64,000 nt of DNA, taken from positions 1,240,001 through 1,304,000 of the forward strand of contig OZ252054.1 of assembly GCA_965248035.1 (NCBI GenBank), given 5' to 3'. The notes below the pieces were generated by a model. The model had not been told where the DNA came from. It made no database searches and saw only the letters and a program-made list of their open reading frames with translations. Shown one piece after another: positions 47,275 to 56,512 of the stretch (positions are counted from its first letter, which is position 1; each line of letters begins with the position of its first letter). This stretch comes from BJGV01 sp964194745. Lineage in GTDB: Bacteria > Pseudomonadota > Gammaproteobacteria > Burkholderiales > Nitrosomonadaceae. A program made the position numbers and the translations under genes.

Positions 47275-48653
47275 TTAGATTCTTTTTTTTCTTCGTCGCC
47301 ACCACATGGTTACTCCACCTAATAAAAAAAGAGTGGAAGAACGATAAGGAAGCCAGTGACAATTACCGTCAAAGCAGACTTGCTCATGGTCAGATTGCTA
47401 TCAAGCGTGGCACGGGGTTGGATTATAATGAGGTTTTCGTCGTCTACAAGCCAGTTGATGAGATTGATGCCGAAATCTAGATTGCTACCGTTACCTATAT
47501 AACTGTTAGCTATAAAATGTCCGCTACCGATTACCGCTATGTGTTGTTCTCGGTCTTGCAAGGTGCGTCCGAGAGCGGCGGCGATGCTTATCGGGCCGGC
47601 TACATCATACGTTTCATCAAAAGTGATATTGCTTTCCAGTTTACCTGTTTCTACCCATCCGTCTTGCGCAACCTCTACCAACGAGACACTGTTCCATTCC
47701 TTACTTTCGTTCAAACTTATCTGGCGTGCAAAGGGAAAAACTGTGATGTTGTTGAAATCACGTGTGACTGGATGTTGTCCATAATTTGCACCCAAAGCGA
47801 ACGTGATAGGTGCTTTTAGTTGTTGTGCTTGAGGATCAACAACTACACCCGGTGTGAGTGTTAAACCTAATTTCTCCGCCAACGGTTGCAGTCCACGTAA
47901 AGACTCCTGATCGATTAGCCACAATAGGTTGCCACCGCGAGCAACGTACGCAAGGATTTTATCCACTTCACCTTTTAGTAAATCCACCTGTGGTGAAGCA
48001 ATAATGAGCACACTTACGTTGACTGGTACGTCCTGTGCAATGGCTAGATTAAGCGCATCAGTTTTAAAACCTTTCATAGACAACTGCTTACCAAATTCTC
48101 CCAGATCATGATTAGCACGGCCGTCGAGTCTACGTTCGCCATGGCCACTAAGATCCATCACTAGCTTTTCACCAGAACGAACCAGCCGTATCAGTAAATT
48201 AGTAAATACCTGTTCATTGACTATAGTTAAATGTTCGCTTCGACCATTGAAATCTACTACCATTTCGCCGTTGACTTTGATTCCTGCTTCCTGAGTGACC
48301 TTCGGATGCTCCGTGGTATCGATAAATGTGAACGTAAAATTAGGTTTAATGCGTTGATAAAGTATAAGGAAGTCACTTATGATCTTGCGAATATCTCCTA
48401 ATCGTGCATCCTGAGCCGTGGCATAGATAGTGACGGTAATTGGGCCATCCATCTTTTGCAGTACCTCTACGCTCACCTGGCTCAAAGTATTGCGTCCATT
48501 CTGGCTGATATCCCACTGAACACTACTTTCTCGTCCTAGGTAACCCAGTAATCCGACCAATAGCAATAGCAGTAAAACAAACAGACTATTTTGTATTAAT
48601 AGGCGAATACGTAACTTTTTGTTTACCGTAATCACTCGTGCACACTTATCCAA
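47275..48653 (-). CDS. GldG-like ABC transporter auxiliary protein, frameshifted near its end
   Basis: The uninterrupted frame gives 444 aa with an N-terminal membrane helix, an extracytoplasmic ABC_transp_aux domain (ISQNGRNTLSQVSVEVLQKM, VMDLSGHGERRLDG, LLWLIDQESLRGLQPLAEKL) and a C-terminal helix, ending FFY at 47319. With eight instead of seven T in the run at about 47332 it would end LLGGVTMWWRRRKKRI at 47275, the usual tail. It works with the ATPase and permease downstream of 50157. Start TTG 48653 or a nearby GTG. Confidence 0.75.
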
Positions 48654-48656
48654 TAT

Positions 48657-49400
48657 TCAGCCACGTAGACGCTCTCCATCTAGTTTGCGGATAGACAACA
48701 CTAAAAAGGTAAGTGTAAACAACACAAAATATGCAAGATTAAAAGTGTCGATTATGCCTCGATTAAAACTTTCATAATGCTTAAGGAGAGAAAAATCTTG
48801 CGCAATGCTGTTTATGTCATTCGTAGTAATGTCTATTGCCCATATCACCAGTAGTGCGCCCAACGCACCTGCGGCAGCAATCGCCGGCTGTGCGGTGAGG
48901 CAGGATATATATAATCCCATAGAGGCAAAACAAGCGGCTATCAGAAACAGTCCAGCGGCGTTACTCAATAATAAACCGAAATCTAACGTACTACCAGCCA
49001 ACAGCGAGATCGATAGCGCTACAACCAGGGCGATTACTGTAGAGAAGAAAATCATCAGACCTAGAAATTTACCTAACACGATATCAGTCATGGAAATAGG
49101 CGCAGAAATGAGAAAAGTCATGGTGTGATTATGGCGTTCCTCGGCAATGAGTCGCATGGCCAGAAGTGGAGTGGCCATCAGTAATACTACTGCAGCCGTG
49201 GCGAATACTGGTGCAGCAATAATTTCTGTTACTCCTGGTGGGTTGGCGATTTGTACTAGTTGCGGTTGTATTTCAAGAAAAGCGTCGAGACGATCAAGAA
49301 ATATCCATGCCAGAATCAACTGCATCAGAGCGAGTAGTGTTCAGGCAAGTGGTGAAGCAAATAGAGTTTTTAATTCTTTATGAGCTATGATGAATATCAT
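48657..49400 (-). pseudogene. ABC transporter permease (GldF-like) with an in-frame TGA
   Basis: From ATG 49400, five bases after the ATPase stop, the frame reads MIFIIAHKELKTLFASPLA then TGA (49341-49343). It then continues TLLALMQLILAWIFLDRLDA through six membrane helices to 48657. Trp is the expected residue at the stop (TGG to TGA). The 222-residue remainder has the RLIAEERHNHTMTFLISAPI loop typical of ABC-2 permeases. Internal initiation at Met 49325 could still make a shortened protein. Confidence 0.85.
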
Positions 49401-49404
49401 AAGA

Positions 49405-50157
49405 CTACAGGGTTTCTGAGGTTTCGTTGTTCAGGGTAAGTTGCGCGAACATTTCCTCCAGGTTAATTCTTTTTTGTTTTAGCCCGGATAGCGTGTCGTT
49501 AAACACCATCTGTCCTTGGTGCATAATCTGCACCCGATCACACACGCTTTCAACCTCTGATAGAATGTGAGTGAAGAGAATCACACTGTGCTTTGTGCCA
49601 AGTTCACGGATTAGGGAAAGAATTTCTCGCATCTGATTAGGGTCGAGCCCTACTGTTGGCTCGTCAAGGATGACTACATCGGGGTCATGAATAATCGCTT
49701 GAGCAATTCCGACTCGTTGTTGATACCCCTTCGACAGAGAGCCGATTAAATATTTACCCGCATCTTTCAGCCCGCAGTGTAGCTTAACTTCATCCAGTGC
49801 AGAATATATTTTAATGCTGCTGACTCGATGTAACTTGGCTGCGAGTCGTAAATATTCGTTTACTGTTAATTCTCGGTAAAGAGGTGGTGTTTCGGGAAGA
49901 TATCCTATGTGTGTCTTGGCTTCACGTGGCTTGTCCAGTAAATCTATACTACAAATTTCCACACTACCACTACTGGGAGCAAGATTGCCAGTAAGCATAC
50001 GCATGGTAGTAGTTTTACCAGCGCCATTAGGACCAAGGAATCCAAGTACTTCCCCACGCTTCAACTCCAGATCGATTTCCCGGACAGCAGTATAGGCACC
50101 GAGGTCTCGGCTTAGGTTACGGGCAGAGATGGTGAGCATAGAATTTTTTTCAGTCAT
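49405..50157 (-). CDS. ABC transporter ATP-binding protein (GldA-like)
   Basis: 250 aa. Walker A GPNGAGKTT, signature LSKGYQQRVGIAQAI, Walker B VVILDEPTVGLDP and switch His in LFTHILSEVE are all present. It energises the permease and auxiliary protein encoded next. The set resembles Gld-type exporters of unknown substrate. First gene of the operon. Confidence 0.92.
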   Translation of the reverse strand: MTEKNSMLTISARNLSRDLGAYTAVREIDLELKRGEVLGFLGPNGAGKTTTMRMLTGNLAPSSGSVEICSIDLLDKPREAKTHIGYLPETPPLYRELTVNEYLRLAAKLHRVSSIKIYSALDEVKLHCGLKDAGKYLIGSLSKGYQQRVGIAQAIIHDPDVVILDEPTVGLDPNQMREILSLIRELGTKHSVILFTHILSEVESVCDRVQIMHQGQMVFNDTLSGLKQKRINLEEMFAQLTLNNETSETL

Positions 50158-50421
50158 GCGAATATTTTTCTAAGCAATAATTTGCGAACAACCGTTATAT
50201 GGTATATGTGTTTATCTTTCTTCATTTTTTAAGTATCAGATGGGTTGATTTATAACTTTAAACTTGTAGTAATGCCTATAAAAGTGAAAAATTGTATTGA
50301 AACCTCAAGGTTATCGGTAGTCTACTTGTGATGAGCGTAAAATATACCTAATATATGGGTTGTATTAAAGCCTACCTGTGTCCTTTATAACTTTAATTTA
50401 GAACTTTGTCTGGATTTATTC

Positions 50422-52137
50422 ATGAATTTTAAACTTCTTGGCTCGTTGTTGCCCTTTTGCCTTGCTGCCTGTGCACAGATTCCAGGAAAAGCTGTGGTTG
50501 AGGTAGATAAGCTGGAGGAGCAAAGCGAAGTCGGACAGCTAGAATTACCCAAACAGGATTTGACTGTTCCCATGTTGTTTGATTTCTTGTTGGGGGAGAC
50601 AGCTCTGCAGCGTGGAGATTCAGAAATCGCTACGGAGAGTTATCTCAGGCTGGCAAAGACGACCCGAGATCCGCGTGTAGCTCAGCGTGCTACCGAGGTA
50701 GCACTTCTCTCACATAAACCCATTATGGCGATGGCTGCAGCAACGATTTGGGTGGAACTCGACCCAAATTCGGTAGTTGCTCACCAGACTTTAGCGGCGC
50801 TGCTGGTGAGTGCTGGTAAGCTGGACGAAGCTCGGCCTCACTTGGACAAGTTGCTAGCTGTGGAAGGCGATGTTAGTAAATTTTTCATGCAGTTGAACAA
50901 TCTATTGGTACGTAATGTAGATAAGGCTGAAACGCTTGAATTGGTGCAGCAATTCGCTGAACCTTATCCCGAGTTGCCAGAAGCTCATTTCGCCGTGTCC
51001 CAGGCGGCATGGCTCGCAAATCAGTTTGATGTTGCGCAGCAACGGATGAAGATCGTATTGACTTTGCGCACGGACTGGGAGATGGCTGCAATTCATAACG
51101 GACGTATACTGCGTCGTATCTCCAGCGCGAGCGCCATAGAGTTTTATGAGAGCTATCTAGAGACTTATCCCAAGGCCAACAAAACACGTATCACTTTTGC
51201 CCAGATGCTGGTAGCAGAGAAAAATTACATCAAGGCTCGTAGCCAGTTTCGACAACTTCTGACAGAGAATCCAGAAAATGCCAATGTTGTTCTAGCAGTG
51301 GGGTTACTGTCTATGGAGTTGCAAGACTTCGATGCTGCTGAGGAAAATTTTAAAAAAACGTTAGAGCTGGGTTATAAAGATTTGAATACGATACGTTTTT
51401 ATCTCGCTAGAATTTATGAGAAAACCCAGCGAATCGATATGGCTATGGAGTGGTATCGTTCGGTGACCAGAGGAAATCAATTCCTTTCAGCACAAATTAG
51501 ATACGCTTTCTTGCTTTCCAAACAAGGAAAGTTGAGTGAGGCTCGCAAGCATTTACAACAACTACCAGTCAAGAATGATCAGCAGCGTGCTCATCTGATA
51601 GTCACCGAAGCAGAATTGCTACGTGAGGCAGGCGCCCATCAGGAGGTGTTTTATTTACTTAGTAATGGCCTAGAGAAACTGCCTGATTATCCCGAATTGC
51701 TCTACGATCGTGCTATGGCTGCTGAAAAAATCGGCAAACTTGATGTTTTGGAAAGAGATTTACGTAAGCTGATTCAGTTAAAACCAGACCATGCTCACGC
51801 CCACAATGCGCTCGGCTATAGCTTTGCAGAACACAGCAACCGCTTGCCGGAAGCGCTGGAGTTGATCGAAAAAGCCATTAAACTTTCTCCTGAGGATCCA
51901 TACATCATAGACAGTTTGGGCTGGGTGTATTACCGCATGGGTAATCTTAATAAAGGAGTAAGTTATCTGAAGCAAGCGTTCGTGATTAAACGCGATCCAG
52001 AAATCGCAGCTCATTTGGGCGAGGTTTTGTGGATGCAGGGCACGAAGGAAGAGGCGAAAGAGGTTTGGCGTTCCACCATCAAAAGTCATCCAGGAAACGA
52101 AGTATTGCTCAATACCATGAAGAAATTCATGCCTTAG
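50422..52137 (+). CDS. Tetratricopeptide-repeat lipoprotein
   Basis: 571 aa with lipobox LAAC (Cys17). It has multiple TPR units, clearest at the C-terminus (AHNALGYSFAEHSNRLPEAL, DSLGWVYYRMGNLNKGVSYL). In betaproteobacteria this gene stands before lolB-ispE-prs, as here. It is probably a periplasmic or outer-membrane scaffold; its partner is unknown. Confidence 0.88.
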   Translation: MNFKLLGSLLPFCLAACAQIPGKAVVEVDKLEEQSEVGQLELPKQDLTVPMLFDFLLGETALQRGDSEIATESYLRLAKTTRDPRVAQRATEVALLSHKPIMAMAAATIWVELDPNSVVAHQTLAALLVSAGKLDEARPHLDKLLAVEGDVSKFFMQLNNLLVRNVDKAETLELVQQFAEPYPELPEAHFAVSQAAWLANQFDVAQQRMKIVLTLRTDWEMAAIHNGRILRRISSASAIEFYESYLETYPKANKTRITFAQMLVAEKNYIKARSQFRQLLTENPENANVVLAVGLLSMELQDFDAAEENFKKTLELGYKDLNTIRFYLARIYEKTQRIDMAMEWYRSVTRGNQFLSAQIRYAFLLSKQGKLSEARKHLQQLPVKNDQQRAHLIVTEAELLREAGAHQEVFYLLSNGLEKLPDYPELLYDRAMAAEKIGKLDVLERDLRKLIQLKPDHAHAHNALGYSFAEHSNRLPEALELIEKAIKLSPEDPYIIDSLGWVYYRMGNLNKGVSYLKQAFVIKRDPEIAAHLGEVLWMQGTKEEAKEVWRSTIKSHPGNEVLLNTMKKFMP

Positions 52138-52152
52138 TGTTGCATCTGGAAA

Positions 52153-52821
52153 ATGATAAATCATTTTGGCGGGAGACACTTTTTGTATAAGGTGTGGCTG
52201 CCTGAATTTGCTGGAAGAAGATTCTCTTTTCTTCTCTATCAGTTGATCTTTTGTATGTTTTCTTTGCTTGTTGGTTGTGCCTCATTTGCTCCAAAGGCCT
52301 TCGTTGTGAACACTATCGTTGTTGAACCGGAAACAGGCGTGGCACCCGTAAATTTTGAACTTATGGGTAGAGTCTCGGCAAAAGATGGAGAGCATGGTTT
52401 TTCCGGTGGGGTACGCTGGCGTCATACCAACGCAGACGATGAAATTCACCTTCTTTCTCCATTTGGGCAGATTGTGGCGCAAATTCGGCGCAATCAAGAT
52501 GTTGTTTTACTTACAACCTCGGAACAGAAGATTTACCGTGCTGCAAATGTAGAAAATCTAACTAAACAAATATTGGGCTGGCGTTTACCCCTCTTAGGCT
52601 TGCAATACTGGGTGCGAGGCGTGAGCTCGCCCACAACGAAGTCGGAGATAGACATGGATATAGAGGGACGTGTTGTGGCTATACGGCAGGATGGCTGGGA
52701 GATTACATATTCAAGTTATTTTCCATCGCAATTAATACAAGCTGCACGTCCTAGAGCGTTGGTTCTTAATCGTAGTGATCTTAAAATTAAATTAGTAATA
52801 GATAACTGGGAGACTAAATAG
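52153..52821 (+). CDS. lolB: Outer-membrane lipoprotein localisation protein LolB
   Basis: 222 aa from ATG 52153. TTG 52183, with a GGGAG site 7 nt upstream, is a serious alternative. Lipobox LLVGC. FELMGRVSAKDG, GGVRWRH, LLSPFGQIVAQIRR and LPLLGLQYWVRG are LolB features. It receives lipoproteins from LolA and inserts them into the outer membrane. It sits in the conserved order with ispE. Confidence 0.9.
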   Translation: MINHFGGRHFLYKVWLPEFAGRRFSFLLYQLIFCMFSLLVGCASFAPKAFVVNTIVVEPETGVAPVNFELMGRVSAKDGEHGFSGGVRWRHTNADDEIHLLSPFGQIVAQIRRNQDVVLLTTSEQKIYRAANVENLTKQILGWRLPLLGLQYWVRGVSSPTTKSEIDMDIEGRVVAIRQDGWEITYSSYFPSQLIQAARPRALVLNRSDLKIKLVIDNWETK

Positions 52822-52852
52822 CTAATTGCTAAATGAAGTGAACATTAATTCA

Positions 52853-53701
52853 ATGGTCAAATTCACTTACTCTGCTCCTGCCAAACTTAATTTGTTCTTA
52901 CATGTGGTAGGTCGTAGAAAGGACGGCTACCATTTACTACAAACAGTTTTTCGTTTACTCGATTTTTCTGATCAGTTGAGCTTCATCGTGCGGGAAGATG
53001 GTGAGATCAAGTTACATACTCCTACTTCTGGAGTGCCAGTAGAGAAAGATTTGTGCACCCGTGCCGCGAAGTTGTTGCAGCATGAAAGTGGAATTCCTCT
53101 TGGTGTAGAAATATTCCTGGAAAAACGTATTCCAATGGGCGGTGGGCTTGGCGGGGGTAGTTCGGATGCGGCAACTACGCTCTTGGCGCTCAACCGCCTG
53201 TGGGGTTTGGACTGGGGCAGGGAAAGGCTAATGAAGTTGGGCCTTAGTCTGGGGGCAGATGTACCCGTGTTCATATTTGGTGAGAATGCTTTTGCCGAAG
53301 GGATAGGTGAAAAGCTCGTGCCTATCGCGTTGCTACCGGCCTGGTATCTGATTTTGGCGCCACCTGTGCAAGTGCCAACAGCAGAGATTTTTGCCAGTAA
53401 AGAATTGACACGAAACACAATTCCGGTCAAAATACCGCCCTTTTCTGTCAGGCACGGACATAATGATTTAGAGTCGGTGGTATGCTCGGCATATCCCGAA
53501 ATAGGGCGTCACCTAGAATGGCTCAAACGGCTCGACAGCGCTACGATGGTGGCAATGACCGGTTCTGGTGCTTGTGTGTTCGCCGCGTTTGTTACAGAGT
53601 CGGCAGCACGAATGGCGCTTGCACGTGTTCCTATCGATATGAGTGGTTTTGTAGTGCAGGGATTGGATCGGCATCCCATGCAAGATTTTGCGAAACAGTA
53701 G
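52853..53701 (+). CDS. ispE: 4-diphosphocytidyl-2-C-methyl-D-erythritol kinase
   Basis: 282 aa from ATG 52853. YSAPAKLNLFLHVVGRRKDGYH and the GHMP-kinase loop PMGGGLGGGSSDAATTLLAL are diagnostic; the C-terminal MTGSGACVFA follows. It phosphorylates CDP-ME in the MEP isoprenoid pathway. Its 3' end, with the tRNA-Gln behind it, was duplicated downstream. Confidence 0.95.
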   Translation: MVKFTYSAPAKLNLFLHVVGRRKDGYHLLQTVFRLLDFSDQLSFIVREDGEIKLHTPTSGVPVEKDLCTRAAKLLQHESGIPLGVEIFLEKRIPMGGGLGGGSSDAATTLLALNRLWGLDWGRERLMKLGLSLGADVPVFIFGENAFAEGIGEKLVPIALLPAWYLILAPPVQVPTAEIFASKELTRNTIPVKIPPFSVRHGHNDLESVVCSAYPEIGRHLEWLKRLDSATMVAMTGSGACVFAAFVTESAARMALARVPIDMSGFVVQGLDRHPMQDFAKQ

Positions 53702-53711
53702 TTCGTAATTC

Positions 53712-53786
53712 TGGGGAGTCGCCAAGTGGTAAGGCACTGGGTTTTGATCTCAGCATTCGTAGGTTCGATCCCTACCTCCCCAGCCA
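53712..53786 (+). tRNA. tRNA-Gln (TTG)
   Basis: 75 nt with encoded CCA, 10 bp after ispE. The anticodon loop is TTTTGAT (anticodon TTG, reading CAA and CAG). The anticodon stem has one G-T pair. Confidence 0.95.
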
Positions 53787-53821
53787 TATATAATAGGTAC
53801 TATTAGTTCCTATTATAAATT

Positions 53822-53891
53822 GAGTAGTTTTGTGGTTCAGAGATTGGATCGGCATTCCATGAAGATTTTGCGAAGCAGTAATTCGTAATTC
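53822..53891 (+). repeat. Duplicated ispE 3' tail between the two tRNA-Gln genes
   Basis: GAGTAGTTTTGTGGTTCAGA and the following about 60 bp align with the last codons of ispE and its spacer (53641-53711). They carry several substitutions and a one-base deletion. It is non-coding debris of a 180-bp tandem duplication. Confidence 0.9.
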
Positions 53892-53966
53892 TGGGGAGTC
53901 GCCAAGCGGTAAGGCACTGGGTTCTGATCCCAGCATTCGTAGGTTCGATCCCTACCTCCCCAGCCA
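53892..53966 (+). tRNA. tRNA-Gln (CTG)
   Basis: 75 nt. It differs from the upstream copy at only a few positions: the anticodon loop is TTCTGAT (anticodon CTG) and the stem is now fully paired. It arose by duplication of tRNA-Gln(TTG). Confidence 0.94.
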
Positions 53967-54067
53967 TATATAATATAGGGACTAATTATAGGGACTAATG
54001 TCCAGGCTACTTTTCGATATGATGTTGTAAGGAGTTATTTTTGTTTCCCAGTATCTAGTCTATAGCT

Positions 54068-55018
54068 ATGTCTTACGATAGCCTAATGGTTTTCACCGGT
54101 ACCGCCAATCCTAAGCTGGCTCAGGATGTCGTGCGGCATCTTCACATCCACCTGGGTCGTGCAACGGTCGACCGTTTTAGTGACAGTGAGATAATGGTGG
54201 AAATTCTTGAGAACGTGCGCGGCAAGGACGTGTTTGTGTTGCAGTCTACTTGCATGCCTTCAAACGATAGTTTGATGGAAATTTTGGTAATGGTGGATGC
54301 GTTAAAACGCGCTTCTGCTGGACGTATTACTGCAGCAATTCCTTATTTTGGCTATGCACGTCAGGACAGAAGGCCACGTTCAGTACGGGTGCCAATTACC
54401 GCAAAAGTAGTGGCGAATATGCTAACTACTGTTGGAATCGATAGATTGCTGACGATGGATTTACACTCGGATCAGATTCAAGGGTTCTTTGATATTTCAG
54501 TGGACAATATCTACGGTATGCCGATTCTACTAGGTGATGTATGGAAGTGTGATTACCAGAATCTAGTAGTAGTTTCGCCCGATGTAGGAGGTGTGGTGCG
54601 AGCAAGGCAAATGGCGAAGCGTCTAGAATGTGATCTAGCGATTATAGACAAACGACGTCCTAAGCCCAATGTGGCCAAGGTAATGAACATTATTGGTGAA
54701 GTTAAGGGACGCGCTTGCGTTATTATGGATGATATGGTGGACACTGCTAACACTTTGTGTGAGGCAGCTAGAGCATTGAAAGAAGAGGGTGCACAAAGTG
54801 TGGTAGCTTACTGTACTCACCCGGTACTTTCGGGTGAAGCTGTGAAGCATATTGAAAATTCTGCGTTAGACAAGTTGGTAGTTACGGACACCATTCCCTT
54901 GCGTGACGATGCAAAGGCTTGTAAACGCATTCAACAGTTGAGCGTGGCGAGTTTGTTGGCAGAAACAATGTTAAGGATTAGTAATGAGGATTCAGTAAGT
55001 TCGCTATTCATGGAGTAA
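54068..55018 (+). CDS. prs: Ribose-phosphate pyrophosphokinase
   Basis: 316 aa. FTGTANPKLAQDVVRHLHI, FSDSEIMVEILENVRGKDVF, YFGYARQDRR, DLHSDQIQGFFD and the PRPP loop VIMDDMVDTANTL are complete. It makes PRPP for nucleotides, His and Trp. It follows the tRNA-Gln pair. Confidence 0.97.
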   Translation: MSYDSLMVFTGTANPKLAQDVVRHLHIHLGRATVDRFSDSEIMVEILENVRGKDVFVLQSTCMPSNDSLMEILVMVDALKRASAGRITAAIPYFGYARQDRRPRSVRVPITAKVVANMLTTVGIDRLLTMDLHSDQIQGFFDISVDNIYGMPILLGDVWKCDYQNLVVVSPDVGGVVRARQMAKRLECDLAIIDKRRPKPNVAKVMNIIGEVKGRACVIMDDMVDTANTLCEAARALKEEGAQSVVAYCTHPVLSGEAVKHIENSALDKLVVTDTIPLRDDAKACKRIQQLSVASLLAETMLRISNEDSVSSLFME

Positions 55019-55085
55019 GGGTGAAAGAGATATCATTTTTGTTTTGATCATCTGGTCGTGGGTAATCCTATTTTGGAGAAGTAAA

Positions 55086-55775
55086 ATGCAAATCGAAATC
55101 AGCGCTAATAAGCGTGCGTTACAGGGCAAGAGTGCGAGCCGCCGCCTGCGTGGTTGCGGGAAGGTTCCGGGAATCATCTATGGTGGAGAAAATCCAGCAC
55201 AAGCTATTGAACTTGATCACAACAACTTATATAACAAGCTCAAGCTAGAAGCTTTTCATGCTTCCATTTTGTCCATTGATTTGGGAGGAGAAAAAGAGCA
55301 GGTATTATTGCGCGATCTGCAGATGCACCCGTTTAAGTTGCAGGTGTTGCACATTGACTTCCAGCGGGTTGACCAGAACAAGAAGATACATATGAAGGTG
55401 CCGTTACACTTTGTTAATGCTGAGGTTTCACCTGGAGTAAAAATATCTGGTGGTATCGTCAGCCACGTACTCACTGAATTAGATATATCCTGTTTAGCTA
55501 GAGATTTACCAGAATTTATTCAGGTTGATTTGACTGAGTTGGCTGCTAATAATTCAGTACACCTGAGTAACTTAAAGTTGCCGCATGGAGTAGAAATACC
55601 TGCGTTGACAAGAGGGGACAATTCAGCTGTGGCAACAATCATAATTCCACGTGCCGTGATTTCCGAGGAGTCAGCCGCTGCTCCAGTGGCCGCTGAAGAC
55701 ATTCCGACAACAGTTCAGAAGAAAGAAGAAGATGTGAAGGAAATTGACAATAAAGATGCTGGGAAGAAGAAATAA
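55086..55775 (+). CDS. rplY: 50S ribosomal protein L25/Ctc
   Basis: 229 aa from ATG 55086 (GGAG upstream); the frame before it is not convincing. ISANKRALQGKSASRRLRGC and VPGIIYGGE start the 5S-rRNA-binding L25 domain. The C-terminal TL5/Ctc domain follows and ends in an acidic Lys/Glu tail. It binds 5S rRNA. Confidence 0.94.
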   Translation: MQIEISANKRALQGKSASRRLRGCGKVPGIIYGGENPAQAIELDHNNLYNKLKLEAFHASILSIDLGGEKEQVLLRDLQMHPFKLQVLHIDFQRVDQNKKIHMKVPLHFVNAEVSPGVKISGGIVSHVLTELDISCLARDLPEFIQVDLTELAANNSVHLSNLKLPHGVEIPALTRGDNSAVATIIIPRAVISEESAAAPVAAEDIPTTVQKKEEDVKEIDNKDAGKKK

Positions 55776-55795
55776 TATTCACCAGTTACTCATTG

Positions 55796-55833
55796 CCCGC
55801 TGGAGTTAGACTGGTTCCGGCGGGCTTTTTAAT
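55796..55833 (+). terminator. Rho-independent terminator after rplY
   Basis: GCCCGCTGGA pairs with TTCCGGCGGGC and is followed by TTTTT. Confidence 0.85.
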
Positions 55834-55859
55834 GGGCAGTTAATATAGAGATGTTTCCA

Positions 55860-56438
55860 ATGAAACTTATCGTCGGTCTCGGAAATCCTGGGAAAGAGTA
55901 TGTTGCTACACGCCACAATGCAGGGTTTCAGTGGATGTCACAACTAGTTGAAAAATTGCAGGTCACGCTTAAAGCAGAGGTGAAATTTCATGGCCTATGC
56001 ACTCGTATCGGACAAGTGGGCAATGAATTGTGGCTACTTAGCCCTCAGACCTACATGAACGCCAGTGGGCAAGCTGTGGCGAGGCTGTGTCATTTTTATA
56101 AAATCCAACCCGCACAAATTCTTGTGGTTCACGATGAGTTGGATTTGCCTCCAGGGATATCCCGGCTGAAGTTAGGTGGAGGGTTGGGGGGGCACAATGG
56201 GTTGAAGGATATCGCTACGCGCCTTGTTACTAGAGACTTCTGGAGGCTGCGCATCGGAATCGGCCACCCTGGAGACAAAGATTCAGTGGTGGATTATGTG
56301 TTGCAGTTACCGCGTAAGGAAGAAGCGATCAAAATAGATGAGGCTATCCATCGTAGTCTAGAGATATGGCCACTGATTGCCCGATGGGATTGTCAGGCAG
56401 CGATGCTAGCTTTGCATACGAAGAGTAGTGAAGCGTGA
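55860..56438 (+). CDS. pth: Peptidyl-tRNA hydrolase
   Basis: 192 aa from ATG 55860, with a possible start three codons earlier. GLGNPGKEYVATRHNAGF has the catalytic His, and VVHDELDLPPG and GGGLGGHNGLKDI are typical. It recycles peptidyl-tRNA. It ends in TGA. Confidence 0.96.
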   Translation: MKLIVGLGNPGKEYVATRHNAGFQWMSQLVEKLQVTLKAEVKFHGLCTRIGQVGNELWLLSPQTYMNASGQAVARLCHFYKIQPAQILVVHDELDLPPGISRLKLGGGLGGHNGLKDIATRLVTRDFWRLRIGIGHPGDKDSVVDYVLQLPRKEEAIKIDEAIHRSLEIWPLIARWDCQAAMLALHTKSSEA

Positions 56439-56512
56439 AATATAACTCATGAAGAAAATCATTATCCTTATTTCACCTCTTATTTTTTTATTATTTATAG
56501 TTAAATAAACTT

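Noticed and set aside
53509..53787. 92-aa open frame on the minus strand over ispE and tRNA-Gln
   Set aside because: Antisense of ispE and the tRNA; the EVGIEPTN string is a known artefact of tRNA translation.
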